A stretch of DNA of 64,000 nucleotides from assembly GCA_036245525.1 (NCBI GenBank), contig BTPG01000003.1, positions 207,957,539 to 208,021,538 on the forward strand, read 5' to 3'. Numbering within the stretch: the first letter of the stretch is position 1; every line of letters begins with the position of its first letter. Shown in pieces: positions 32,888 through 42,963 of the stretch. This DNA is from Semisulcospira habei. Taxonomy: Eukaryota > Mollusca > Gastropoda > Semisulcospiridae. The notes beneath the pieces are model-generated. The model was not told where the DNA came from. It searched no databases and saw nothing but the letters and a program-made list of their open reading frames with translations. The translations under genes were made by a program, and so were the position numbers.

Positions 32888-33333
32888 GATGAAGCCTAGA
32901 ACATGAGCAATTTCACAAAACACAAGAGAAGAGAAAATGCAAATAACAAACGTCCGCCATGTGAGTTGAAACTGCACTCAATTCCTGTTTGGCCCTTGCG
33001 AGGTGCAAAAGAGTGCCACATTGTATACACTGAATAATAAAGGATTTAAAGGCTTTCTAGGTCATTAGGTATGTTAAATTTCAGTATTTACAATTAGGAA
33101 AATGCTTAAATAATACTATTCTTAGATAAATTATTTTATCATCTATTTATTTTCACTTAGTATTAGGGACGTATTAATGCGCAGGAGCTTTGCCGGGGCA
33201 TTGCTGACGCAGAGCTAAAAATAGCTCACTGAGCCAGCGTGCAGTCTTGGCTCCGTGAGAGGCACTGGCCTTCGCTAGTTACTCCTGGAAGTGGCAAAGC
33301 CATCTCCTGTCTTTAGTACTCCTTGCATTCACC

Positions 33334-34789
33334 CTAATCCCAAATAGCTAGCATAACTTAACCGGACTTATTAGTTGGTCAAGAACTGCCCATCTAATAC
33401 AGTACTCAAGTGCCCAGTTTAGTCCGCATCTCTTTTGTGGTCTAGTGAAGGGCTGAAGATTTATGTGGAGTGTAAATTATTTACTCTAGTCTCGCATGCG
33501 CACAAAATCCGTGTTTCAGTATTTGCCTCGTTTTGTGTTCAAAAGTCAAGTTACCTGCGCAATGGACTAACCATAGTATCCAGAAAGACCCTATTTTGAC
33601 TGGATTTGGTGTTTGTTGCTGTTAGCGTTTCTACTGAGTTACCAACGTGCGCTCGCACGGTCAGTCACGCATGCCGGAGAGACGTACGCACAACTGAACC
33701 AGCCTCTCGCCGACGGACACACGCACAGTCTCAGTCTCGCTCACACTCTGGCTAAGCATCATAAGATGGAAGTAAGGTTCCAATATTTATTTACACCAGA
33801 AAAGCATTTATGATGAAACAACAATAAGTATCAAAGTTAGTCAAGTGCAAGTGCTAATACCCTTAAACGCCTTAGGCCAAACACCTATACCTTTGAATAC
33901 GACACCTAACAAACCTAGCTCCTATGTCTAACACCTATAACGTTGAATACGATTCCTAGCGAACCTAGCTCCTAGGCCTAACACCTAGACGCACTTACCG
34001 ATAAAAACTACGCGCTGTCCTAACGCATCCTAAGCCTTATTTAAGTGAACTAGAATTGAAACTCTACTGACGATTTGACGAACGGGAAGTTCATTAACAG
34101 TCCTTTTTAAAAATATACGAAAAACACATTTATGTAATACACAAAACATTAAAAGGAACATATGTTCCGAAGGAGAATCGTCCATGTTGCAAAAGAGTGT
34201 ACGTGTTTAATTGGCTTAAAACGCGAGCGCGAGACGTTTTTTAAAGCTTACCTAGAAAACTTTGTGAAGCTAGCAGTCAGAATTCAAGATGTCAGAGCGT
34301 GACATGAGCAGTCAGACTTTTGTTGCCTTGACTACTGTGAAATCAGAGCGTGAAATAAGCAACGAGCAGTGTCAACCCAGTCGCTCGCTCGCTGTTATAG
34401 CCTCGGTCCCGCGCCCCGATATCTTCGCTGAGCTCCGCATAGACAGATACGCAGTGCGCGCGCAGCAAACTTCTACCGAAAACAAACTCGCTCATGAGTA
34501 AACTTGACCAAACGTAGGATTAAAATCGAGTTGAATTGTTAATTTAGTATATACACATAAAATTCTATCATCTTAGAACCTCATCGTCTCGTATCGTCAA
34601 TTGTATTTTAAACTGGCTACAGCAGACTAAATGTTTTAAAAAGCGGATACAGTAAAAAACTGCTAAACATGTCTCACACTGACACTCACCACTATAAAAC
34701 ATAATGCCGTAATTGGCTCTGGGAAAGAGGCCCGTCCAAATACACCTGCCGGGTTTGACAAAAGTAACACGTACTTAAAAAAAAAAAAA
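33334..34789. other. Interval without a gene; 50-bp tandem repeat at 33881-33988
   Basis: It begins with leftover minisatellite. At 33881 a 50-bp unit (acacctatac-ctttgaatacgac ...) is repeated 2.2 times. No coding sequence or RNA gene was recognised in the rest. Confidence 0.45.
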
Positions 34790-36130
34790 TATATTGTAAT
34801 CATATACACGATTAGAAGCGCTAAATACTCGGTGTCTGGCTTGTTGCCAGTCATTTTTGTAATTATCGACCTGCAAAGTGTCACTAGATACAAGTTAATA
34901 AACCCTACCCCTAGGGGAAAAAATCTTGGGAAAAAAAAAAGCGCGTCCTGAGACCCAGTAACAATGCGATTCTGTTGTTCAGCGAATTGACCATACATCA
35001 CACACTAGGTCCCTTTCATCACTATAACTCTCACCAGAATAATATTTATAAGAACCAAATACTATTGATTATCGTTAATTACGCTTTATGGAGTATACTG
35101 ACAGTGCCGTATTTATCTTATAAAAAATGTGCTACCAAATTCAGGCATAGTTCCTAATACGTGTTCATTTTTAACGCGGGGCTATGTAACACCCACTTAA
35201 TTTGTATTAGAATCATACATATGAATATAGGCGTCAGACAATCTAGAATCAAAAAGTGTCATTAAGTCTGTAACCAAAGAGACACATTAACAATGCGGTG
35301 CTGCTGGTTGGTGAAATGACCATATTTCTCACACACTTATAGTTGTGGACGTGTCCATGTTCAACACTTATATATTTTTAATATATTCACACACACAGAT
35401 TGAAACGCCAAACACTCTAAAATCAAATAATAGGAGTCATTTTGTGACTATCAATCTCTAAAGTGTCATCAGTTACAAGTTTGTAACCCTACTCCAAGCG
35501 AAAATCAGTGCACCCTGAGACACTTGTTGGTGAACTATGCTGTACCGTGCCATATAACTCGATGCTGCGTAACACCTATTTATATTTCTGTTATAATCAT
35601 ATGCACGAACAGAAGCGCCAAACAATCTAGAATCCAACAGCATACATCATTTTCTCTTTATAGATTTCTAAAGAGTCACCAGTTAAAGGTATGTAACCCT
35701 ACCCCCAGCAAAACACATAGCATCCGAAAAGAAAGTAACGTTGTGGTCCCGTTGGTCGGCGAATTGGTCATATATCACAAACACCACTATTCGTTTGACC
35801 GCTATAACGTTTACCGGCATGTTCTCTGATAACTCGAGAAGATCATTTCTAACTAATTAAGCCGCATGGAGTATACAAAGTGCAGAATCTGTCTCTGGAA
35901 AAAGGTCCGCCCAAAAACACCTGGTTTGACAAACTTGTCCGTTTTTATGGCGGTGGTACATAACAGCATTCACATATTCCATATGATCACATACACCAAT
36001 AGAAGCGCTAAACACTAGAATAAAACAGGACAAGTCATTTTGTCCAGATATGTATTTAAAGGGTCATCAGTTACAAATGTGTACCCTTACCCCCATCGAA
36101 AATCAGCGCGCCCTAAGACACTGTATCATC
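34790..36130. repeat. Diverged tandem repeat, units of ~170-200 and ~400 bp
   Basis: Blocks such as agaagcgctaaacact, gtcatcagttacaa, gtaaccctacccc and gcgaaaatcagcgc recur in the same order about five times (anchors near 34814, 35235, 35404, 35603, 36002). Spacing of about 170-200 or 400 bp suggests an old satellite with some units lost. Open frames are short and unconserved between copies. Confidence 0.65.
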
Positions 36131-36211
36131 CTAAAACCGATTAGATAACATAAGATAGGATAAGACAATGTATTGTCACGTGTTTAAAAAAAAAAAATAT
36201 TTGTCTTGATG

Positions 36212-36299
36212 GTTACAAAGTAAAGTAGATTATAGCACTGTCAGGGGAGAGAAATGTGCATGATCGACCAGTGATCATAGATCTACTGTGGCCAAAGCA

Positions 36300-36335
<36 letters not shown>

Positions 36336-37006
36336 ATAGGAAAGAGAGGGGGCGCTAAAAAAGTGACTGAAAGCAATGCATATGGAAGCCCCCCCGAAGG
36401 GGGGCGTATCACATATCCCACTGTTCCAGCCACTCAGTGCATGGAAATTTAAATCTAGGTCCCCCCGAGGGGGGTCCAGATATTTAGCCGGTGTGGACAG
36501 CTGTTTCGGTCTTGGCGACCTCATCAGCACACCATCGGCGATACTGGAGGAGGCAGGAATTTCTGCCTACCTGCAAAGACAACCACATTTTACTGTGGTG
36601 TCTGCAAGGGCATACATTCCATGCCACCACCTAGAGCCAAATCTCCATGCACCCTAAAAGAGAACCTACCAAAAGGGGGGAAGGGGTTGCAGTCGATATT
36701 GTAGTAGTAAATGAAAAGAAAAGGGGAGACTGCCAGTGCTAATATTTTAGGAAGGTTACAAAGTAAAGTAGATTATAGCACTGTCAGGGGAGAGAAATGT
36801 GCATGATCGACCAGTGATCATAGATCTACTGTGGCCAAAGCACAAAAAAAAAAAAAAAAAAAAGAGATAGGAAAGAGAGGGGGCGCTAAAAAAGTGACTG
36901 AAAGCAATGCATATGGAAGCCCCCCCCCCCCCCCCCCCGAAGGGGGGCGTATCACATATCCCACTGTTCCAGCCACTCAGTGCATGGAAATTTAAATCTA
37001 GGTTTT
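36212..37006 (-). mobile_element. Family H (hammerhead repeat), tandem insertion of 1.46 units
   Basis: The unit beginning ggttacaaagtaaag recurs 543 bp later (36211 and 36754). The second unit breaks off at 37002. The insertion is bounded by identical 14-bp flanks tatttgtcttgatg (36198-36211 and 37007-37020), and the uninterrupted target is seen at 29.5 kb. Each unit has an A run, a C-run/G-run hairpin (ccccc-gaag-ggggg) and conserved gatcatagatctac. Only the first unit reaches the ribozyme. There is no open frame of interest. Tandem partial dimers with long target duplications fit retrozyme-like or Penelope-like copying. Confidence 0.85.
36490..36533 (-). ncRNA. Type I hammerhead ribozyme, family H copy a
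   Basis: Minus-strand order: stem I GGTGTG, core CTGATGA, stem II GGTC-GCCAA-GACC, core GAA, palindromic stem III ACAGCTGT, cleavage base C (GUC triplet), stem I CACACC. Every invariant core base is present and all three helices pair perfectly. The 44-nt design, with a self-complementary stem III, matches the minimal hammerheads of Penelope-like elements and animal retrozymes. This is the best candidate in the window for a self-cleaving RNA. Confidence 0.9.
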
Positions 37007-37040
37007 TATTTGTCTTGATGTCAGTTACAAAGGCTAAAAT

Positions 37041-37146
<106 letters not shown>

Positions 37147-37301
37147 AACTCTATAATATGATTTTCATGCTAAATACTAAGTAAATACTGATATTTAACA
37201 CGGTGAACGGGCACGCCTCGCTGATTCAGTTATAAGCTGACTGTACACATTCCGACAAGTTCGCACTCACCGCTCGCGCTCTCTCCAATCAATCCAGCTG
37301 A

Positions 37302-37770
37302 TCAGATAGAGCGCGAACAGCCAGAGGGAAAAAAACTGTTCTGGAATCCGCTGGTCCTGGCACTGATAGACCTGTACCTGCGCCCTGATGGTAAAAGTTG
37401 GAAAAGCTCATTGCCAGGCTGGGTGGAATCAATGGAGATAAGACTTGCTCTACGTAAGAGACGCTGCTGGTACAGTGAGTCCCGGCTAGAGAGATCTCTG
37501 TTTATGCTTTTTGAAGCGGTCTTGACCACCCGTCAGTCTGATTTTCTCTTTGGCCGTGATGGAACCATACCAAACCGTGCTCAAAAAGGTGAGCACGCTC
37601 TCAATCACAGCTTGGTAAAATTGATTCAACATGTGGGCACTGAGACCGAAACTTTTCAGACGTCGCAGGAAGAACAAGCGCTGCTGTGCTTTTTGGATGA
37701 TGAGGCGAGTGTTTTTCTCCCACATAAGGTCACAAGATATCGGTGATATCGGTGTTGGTTTGCCCCGCAA
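37302..37770 (-). mobile_element. Rex/CR1-like LINE, C-terminal part
   Basis: The minus strand encodes KAQQRLFFLRRLKSFGL, FYQAVIESVLTF, VWYGS and, in a second frame, LLPSGRRYRSI plus NSFFPS, the C-terminal signature of Rex/CR1-like LINEs. It continues the RT fragment at 40801-41192, from which it is separated by the L2-like LINE. The frame changes near 37530. Confidence 0.75.
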
Positions 37771-37789
37771 ACGGTATCGACGGATGATT

Positions 37790-40700
37790 AAACAACATAA
37801 ACATGGTGATCTGAAAGTGCTGTGTGTGCTCGCTCATGCCGTCCTAAGGTTATTGACATACATGACATGATCTTAGACAATGATGCTGATGTACTTATGC
37901 TGACTAAAACGTGGCTGTACTCGCAGGGTGATGAAGCTAGTATTGTTGCTATGACTCCTGATGGCTATAACTGTCAATCATTTCCCCGTACCGGATCGAG
38001 AGTTGGTGGGATCGCCATCATAACACGGGCCAGCCTTTCCGGTTCTGCGTCATTCAGGGTCTTGGATTACACGTCTTTCGAATGTGTAGAGATGCGACTG
38101 ACAGTGAACAGTACATCTACCTGTGTTGTGTCTTTGTACAGGCCTCCACCCAGCAAATCGAACAAACTGATAAATTCTGCATTCCTTCGGGAATTCCCGG
38201 AACTGTTGTCAAGTTATACAGATCGCCGATGCGATGTCTCCTTCCTGTGAGACTTTAACTTTCACTTCGACGACCGCTCTGACCCTCAGGTGAATAAACT
38301 GAAAACTATACTGGGTGACTTCGGCCTTCGCCAGCTTGTTGATGTTCCGACTTATCGTTCTGGACACATCTTGGATTAGATTGTGGTTCATAGTGAGGGC
38401 AGTCTGCTGTCCTTGGAGAGAGTGCAGGACTGTGCTGATCTGTCTGACCACTTTCTTGTGACCTGTGGCCTCTCTTTCACCAAGCCTCCACCTCCTACAC
38501 GGCTTGTTACCTCCAGACACCTCAGAGCGAAGTGTCTTACTGACCTTCAGACTGATGTGAAGGCCTTAGCAGACTCCATGATTAAACAGTGTCCTGACCG
38601 AGATCTCGATGGTCTCGTAAATGACTACAACAGCGGGCTTCTACGGGTCCTTGACAAACATGCCCCAGCGGTCACTAGACGTGTTAGAGACCGTCCTTCT
38701 GCCCCCTGGGTGTCTGAGGGGGTCAGGGAAGCGAGACGCAGAAGGAGACAAGCTGAACGACGATGGAGGAAGACCCGACTCACTGTGTTCAAAGAGATCT
38801 TCGTTAAGGAGAGGGCTGCTGCAAGGTCGTTTCTCCTAGCGGCCAAGAGACAGTTTTACTGCGACAAGATTGACTCTGCAGTGTCTTCCAGCAAACAGTT
38901 GTTCTCAGTCACTAACGAACTCCTAGGCAAATTAAAATCCACTGCCTTCCCATCTGACATCCTCCGTTCGGAACTGCCACAGCGTTTTTCTGATTTCTTC
39001 TCACAGAAAATTAGCCTTCTGCGTGATGAACTGGACTCTCGTTCATCCGCACAGGCTACTTTTGCTGTGTACGACGGTCTCATGCTTTCACATTTTGATC
39101 CTGTCACAGAGAAGGAGAGTTTTGAGCTAATTGTTAAATCACCTTCCAAGAGTTGCATGTTGGACCCGATCCCAACATCCCTCACAAAACAGTGCCTTTC
39201 TGAACTTGTCCCGGTGATAACTGCCATTGTCAACTCATCTCTTTCCACAGGTTCAGTCCCTGGACAGTTTAAACAAGCTGTAGTTACGCCTATCTTAAAA
39301 AAAGCCAGGTCTCGATACAAATAACCTGAAGAATTATAGACCAGTTTCCAATCTCCCCTTCATTTCAAATATTCTTGAGAAAGTCGTCCTGGGACAGCTT
39401 CAGAAACACTTGTCTTGCAATGGTCTTCTAGAAGTGTACCAGTCTGCCTACAGGAAGGATCATAGCACAGAGACTGCTGTACTGAGTGTCCTTGATGGCC
39501 TGTTGGTAAAGGCAGATGAGAGATTCGTCTCTCTTTTGGCCCTCTTGGACCTCAGTGCAGTATTCGACACACTTGATCATTCCATTCTACTAAAAAGGCT
39601 TGAGGTGACATATGGAGTGAAAGGCACTGTTCTTGACTGGTTTAAATCATGTCAGTGATCGGTGTCAGTGTGTTATTCTTGATGGTATTGTATCAGTTCC
39701 TAACCCCCTTGTGTACGGAGTTCATCAGGGTTCCGTCCTGGGACCTGTCTTGTTTACACTATACTCCCAGCCTCTGTCAGACGTTATTTCTACTCATGAG
39801 TGTGACTTCCACAAATACGCTGATGACACGGAGCTGTCAAGGGGCGCACCTCCTGATGAGTTTTCTTCAGTTCTGACAGGCATTGAAACGTGCATAGACG
39901 ACGTTTTAACGTTGATGAATAGTAACAAGCTGATGTTGAATGCTGACAAAACTGAAGTAATTCCTGTTGGTGCTCCCTCCCGGCTCCGACTTGTAAACAG
40001 TGCTTCTGTCAACATTGCTGGCAGCACCATTCCCTTCAAAACATCAGTTAGATATCTTGGTGTCAATATAGACCAGACACTGGCCATGCACGATCAACTC
40101 AGCAGTGTTTGTCGAGCCTCATTCCTGGAACTCAGACGCATTGCATCCATCCGGACTTATCTTTCTGAACGCGCTTCGGCTAGACTAGTCACTGCGCTGG
40201 TAATTCCCGCCTCGACTATTGTAATTCCATCTATTCAGGTCTGCCCACGGAACAGGTATGTCGGTTGCAAAGGGTTCAGAACAGCGCTGCACGGCTTGTT
40301 CTAAAGAAGCGTAAACGCGACCACGTGACACCCATGCTTAAAGAACTCCACTGGCTGCCGGTAAAGTTTCGATGCCAGTACAAGATCGCAACTCTGGCAT
40401 ACCGTCACTTCGACGGGACTCTCCCGGCTTACCTTTCTGCTTCACTCTGCACATACCAGCATTCACGTTCTCTGCGGTCCTCCAGTGAGAAACGTTTGAA
40501 GGCTCCGAAGCGTAACTTGAAAGCTGTTGGTGAACGCTCATTCAGCTTCACTGCACCTTCAGTTTGGAACTCGCTGCCTGTCAATCTACGAAATCTCTCT
40601 ACTCTCCCTCAGTTTAAGGCTCAGTTGAAAACTCACTTCTTCCAGCTTGCTTTTCCTCTGTCGTTGATCCGTGGTCCTGTTGTATTTATTTGTAATGTTT

Positions 40701-40800
40701 CATATCGTCTATGTCATGTTTGACTGCGTGTGTTAGCGCAATAAGTTTTTGCCACAAAGAGATTTTGCGCTATACAAGAACCATTCATTATTATTATTAT
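37790..40800 (+). mobile_element. L2/CR1-like LINE inserted in the Rex-like LINE
   Basis: The element carries endonuclease and reverse transcriptase, then the 3' end gcgctatacaagaacc with an (ATT)n tail ending at 40800, typical of the L2/CR1 group. It separates two parts of the opposite-strand Rex-like LINE. The left boundary is approximate, and no target duplication was confirmed. Confidence 0.85.
37822..40723 (+). pseudogene. L2/CR1-like endonuclease-reverse transcriptase, nonsense-ridden
   Basis: Endonuclease motifs include LMLTKTWL, SFPRTGSRVGGIAI, SLYRPPPSKSN and DFNFHFDD. RT motifs include PVSNLPFISNILEKVV, YQSAYRKDHSTETAV, LLDLSAVFDTLDHS, GVHQGSVLGPVLF and YADDTEL (the catalytic box). 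The C-terminus has LHWLPVKFR and VWNSLPVNLR. Damage visible in one reading: TGA at 38248-38250 in place of Gly before DFN, TAG at 38378-38380 in place of Trp, then frameshifts near 39310, 39640 and 40270. Two single-base nonsense changes in an otherwise open frame suggest modest age. Confidence 0.85.
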
Positions 40801-41192
40801 GACAGGGTAGTGCTAAGAAATTTAAAGTTCTGGACAGTTTCAATGATTTCACTATTGATCACAAGAGGGGGAGGGGGGAGGGGACTGTTTCTTTCTAAAG
40901 TCCATGATCATTTCTTTTGTTTTGCAAGTGTGCAGTTCAAGGTAGTTGTTATTACTTCAGCTAATGAGAGTCTCGACCTGACCGGTAGGCGGATTCGTCT
41001 GAATTTGTAATGCACCCCTCCACTGTGGTGTCGTCAGCAAATTTCAAAACGTTAGTACTGGCATGGCATGAAACACAGTCATAAGTAAACAGGAAGTAGA
41101 GCATATAGGAGAGAACGCACCCATGAGGCGTGCCCTTGGATAAAATGAGGGTGGATGACACATTTTCACCAATTCATCGAAAAAGATAAAAC
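40801..41192 (-). mobile_element. Rex/CR1-like LINE, RT fragment
   Basis: Reading the minus strand from about 41160, the frame shows GTPHGCVLSYMLY, LFTYDC and KFADDTTVEG (catalytic FADD). It continues, with frame breaks, to a TVQNFKFLSTTL segment at 40805, where the L2-like LINE cuts it. The next conserved part is found at 37770. It is 5'-truncated near 41192. Confidence 0.75.
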
Positions 41193-41518
41193 TGTGATAA
41201 CATCAAAAAACCAGACCGAAAGGGTTGACTGCCAGTGCCTGTAATTTAGAAGAAACTACCAAGTGAGTAGGAAAAGGCACTGTCAAGGGAGAGAAGTGTG
41301 CATGATAGACCAATGATCATAGATCTACTTTGGTCCAAGCACACACACACAAAAAAAAAGATAGGAAAGAGGGGTGCGCTAATCAAGTGACTGAAAGCAA
41401 TGCATATGGAAGCCCCCCCCCCCCGAAGGGGGGCGTATCACATATCCCACTGTTCCAGCCCCTTGGTGCATGGAAATTTAAATCTAGGTCCCCCAAGTGG
41501 GGGTCCAGATATTGAGCT

Positions 41519-41562
41519 GGTGTAGACAGCTGTTTCGGTCTTGGCGACCTCTTCAGCACACC
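41519..41562 (-). ncRNA. Type I hammerhead ribozyme, family H copy b
   Basis: Minus-strand order: stem I GGTGTG, core CTGAAGA, stem II GGTC-GCCAA-GACC, GAA, stem III ACAGCTGT, cleavage C, stem I TACACC (one G-U pair at the cleavage end). Position 7 is A instead of T, which the hammerhead core tolerates. Cleavage competence is likely. Confidence 0.85.
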
Positions 41563-41939
41563 ATCGGCAATACTGGAGGAAGAAGGAACTTCTTCTTACC
41601 TGCAAAGAAGACCACATTTTACTGTGGTTTCTGCAGGGGCATACATTCCATGCCACCACCTAGAGCTAAATTTTCATGCACCCTAAGAGAGAACCTACTA
41701 AAAAGGGGGAAGGGGTTGCAGTCGAAATTGTAGTAAAAAACAAGACTGAAAGGGTTGACTACAATTTACTACAATTTCGACTTCAACCCCTTCCCCCTTT
41801 TTAGTAGGTTCTCTCTTAGGGTGCATGGAAATTTAGCTCTAGGTGGTGGCATGGAATGTATGCCCCTGCAGAAAACACAGTAAAATGTGGTCTTCTTTGC
41901 AGGTAAGCAGAAGTTCCTTCTTCCTCCAGTATTGCCGAT

Positions 41940-41983
41940 GGTGTGCTGAAGAGTTCGCCAAGACCGAAACAGCTGTCCACACC
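41940..41983 (+). ncRNA. Type I hammerhead ribozyme, family H copy c
   Basis: Plus-strand order: stem I GGTGTG, core CTGAAGA, stem II GTTC-GCCAA-GACC (one T-C mismatch), GAA, stem III ACAGCTGT, cleavage C, stem I CACACC. The core is intact, and the stem II mismatch may weaken it. Confidence 0.8.
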
Positions 41984-42275
41984 GGCTCAATATCTGGACC
42001 CCCACTTGGGGGACCTAGATTTAAATTTCCATGCACCTAGGGGCTGGAACAGTGGGATATGTGATACGCCCCCCTTCGGGGTGGGGGGGGGGGAGGCTTC
42101 TATATGCATTGCTTTCAGTCACTTGATTAGCGCACCCCTCTTTCCTATCTTTTTTTTTTGTGTGTGTGTGCTTGGACCAAAGTAGATCTATGATCATTGG
42201 TCTATCATGCACACTTCTCTCCCTTGACAGTGCCTTTTCCTACTCACTTGGTAGTTTCTTCTTGTGATAACATCA

Positions 42276-42345
42276 GCCTAAAACTAATGACTAGCTGAAC
42301 ATTCAGCCTAAACCCCCAAAACTAACTTAACATATAGCCTTGTTC
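42276..42345. repeat. 31-bp minisatellite remnant
   Basis: A few degenerate units (cctaaacccccaaaactaac, ttaacatatagcc) related to the blocks at 17.3 and 29.1 kb. Confidence 0.55.
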
Positions 42346-42477
42346 ATTTCAAATACTATAAGGGACACACGAGTTTGCAGGTGAAACTGGCATCCGGCAA
42401 AGACATGCATGATACCTGGATCTTCAATAATATCTGTATTATACTTTGAATAGCTTGATCTTCAAAAATAATTATAT

Positions 42478-42622
42478 AGAATCTTACATCGGTGTTTAGG
42501 TGATACTGAGAATCTCACTCGAGTAGTTTTTTGTTATCTTTCAAGCGAAAGCGAGAAGGATAAGGTTTTAAGACCACGAGAGTGAGATTCTCAGTATCAC
42601 GTAAACACCGATGTTAGATTCT
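42478..42622. repeat. Inverted repeat with ~42-bp arms
   Basis: The arm agaatcttacatcggtgttt ... gagaatctcactc is repeated in reverse complement at 42581-42622, with few mismatches and a ~60-bp spacer. It could form a long hairpin or be a small MITE. No clear target duplication was seen. Confidence 0.75.
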
Positions 42623-42963
42623 GTTTCTTAGACACCATTTTGTTGGCATAAATCCGATGTCAGCTGGTCTTCGGCACAAATCTAGTCACAACACAGCCGC
42701 CATTGTGTCTTGGCAAGTGTCTTGACGTAATTTACTTTGTATTGTGACGTCAATATTTTTGATGCCAGACGAATGTTCCTAATAGCGCAGTACATGATGC
42801 CAGAGTGAAAGTCGTCACTGTGAAATGATGTCACTGCGCGTGAACTGAAAGTAGGTCGTTTCAATATCGCGTGTGCCCATACCTTTCTTTTGACCAGACT
42901 TTCTACAGGACAATGTTGTGCACACTTGGCCGTTAACTCCACACGGCTGTATCACACACGTGT
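42623..42963. other. Interval without a gene
   Basis: No coding or repeat feature was recognised, apart from the short palindrome tgtatcacacacgtgtgatacag at about 42949-42971, which overlaps the LINE-B copy 2 target duplication. Confidence 0.4.

Larger units (their letters stand above)
29672..33325 (-). mobile_element. P-element/THAP9-like DNA transposon, 3654 bp
   Basis: The element is bounded by perfect 26-bp terminal inverted repeats starting CAAGGAGTACTAAAG and by identical 8-bp flanks cattcacc (29664-29671 and 33326-33333). Eight-base duplications are the signature of P elements. Subterminal inverted motifs (tagcgaaggcca) follow at both ends. The minisatellite continues on both sides, so the element inserted into that array. 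The transposase gene inside is broken by one frameshift and one stop. Confidence 0.92.
41206..42262. mobile_element. Family H inverted-pair insertion
   Basis: Two copies of the family H unit face each other: 41248-41737 (490 bp) and 41765-42262 (498 bp), with a 27-bp spacer. The whole is flanked by identical 13-bp repeats tgtgataacatca (41193-41205 and 42263-42275). The motif gaaagggttgact occurs 530 bp apart (41218 and 41748), so the left part is a full unit plus the start of the next before the turn. Each arm contains a hammerhead. Short poly-C and CA runs differ between arms, and sequence identity between arms is very high. Confidence 0.88.

Noticed and set aside
37302..41192. Host gene with exons on the minus strand
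   Set aside because: The minus-strand pieces carry RT motifs (FADD box, LLPSGRRYRS) and are parts of a LINE, not exons of a cellular gene.
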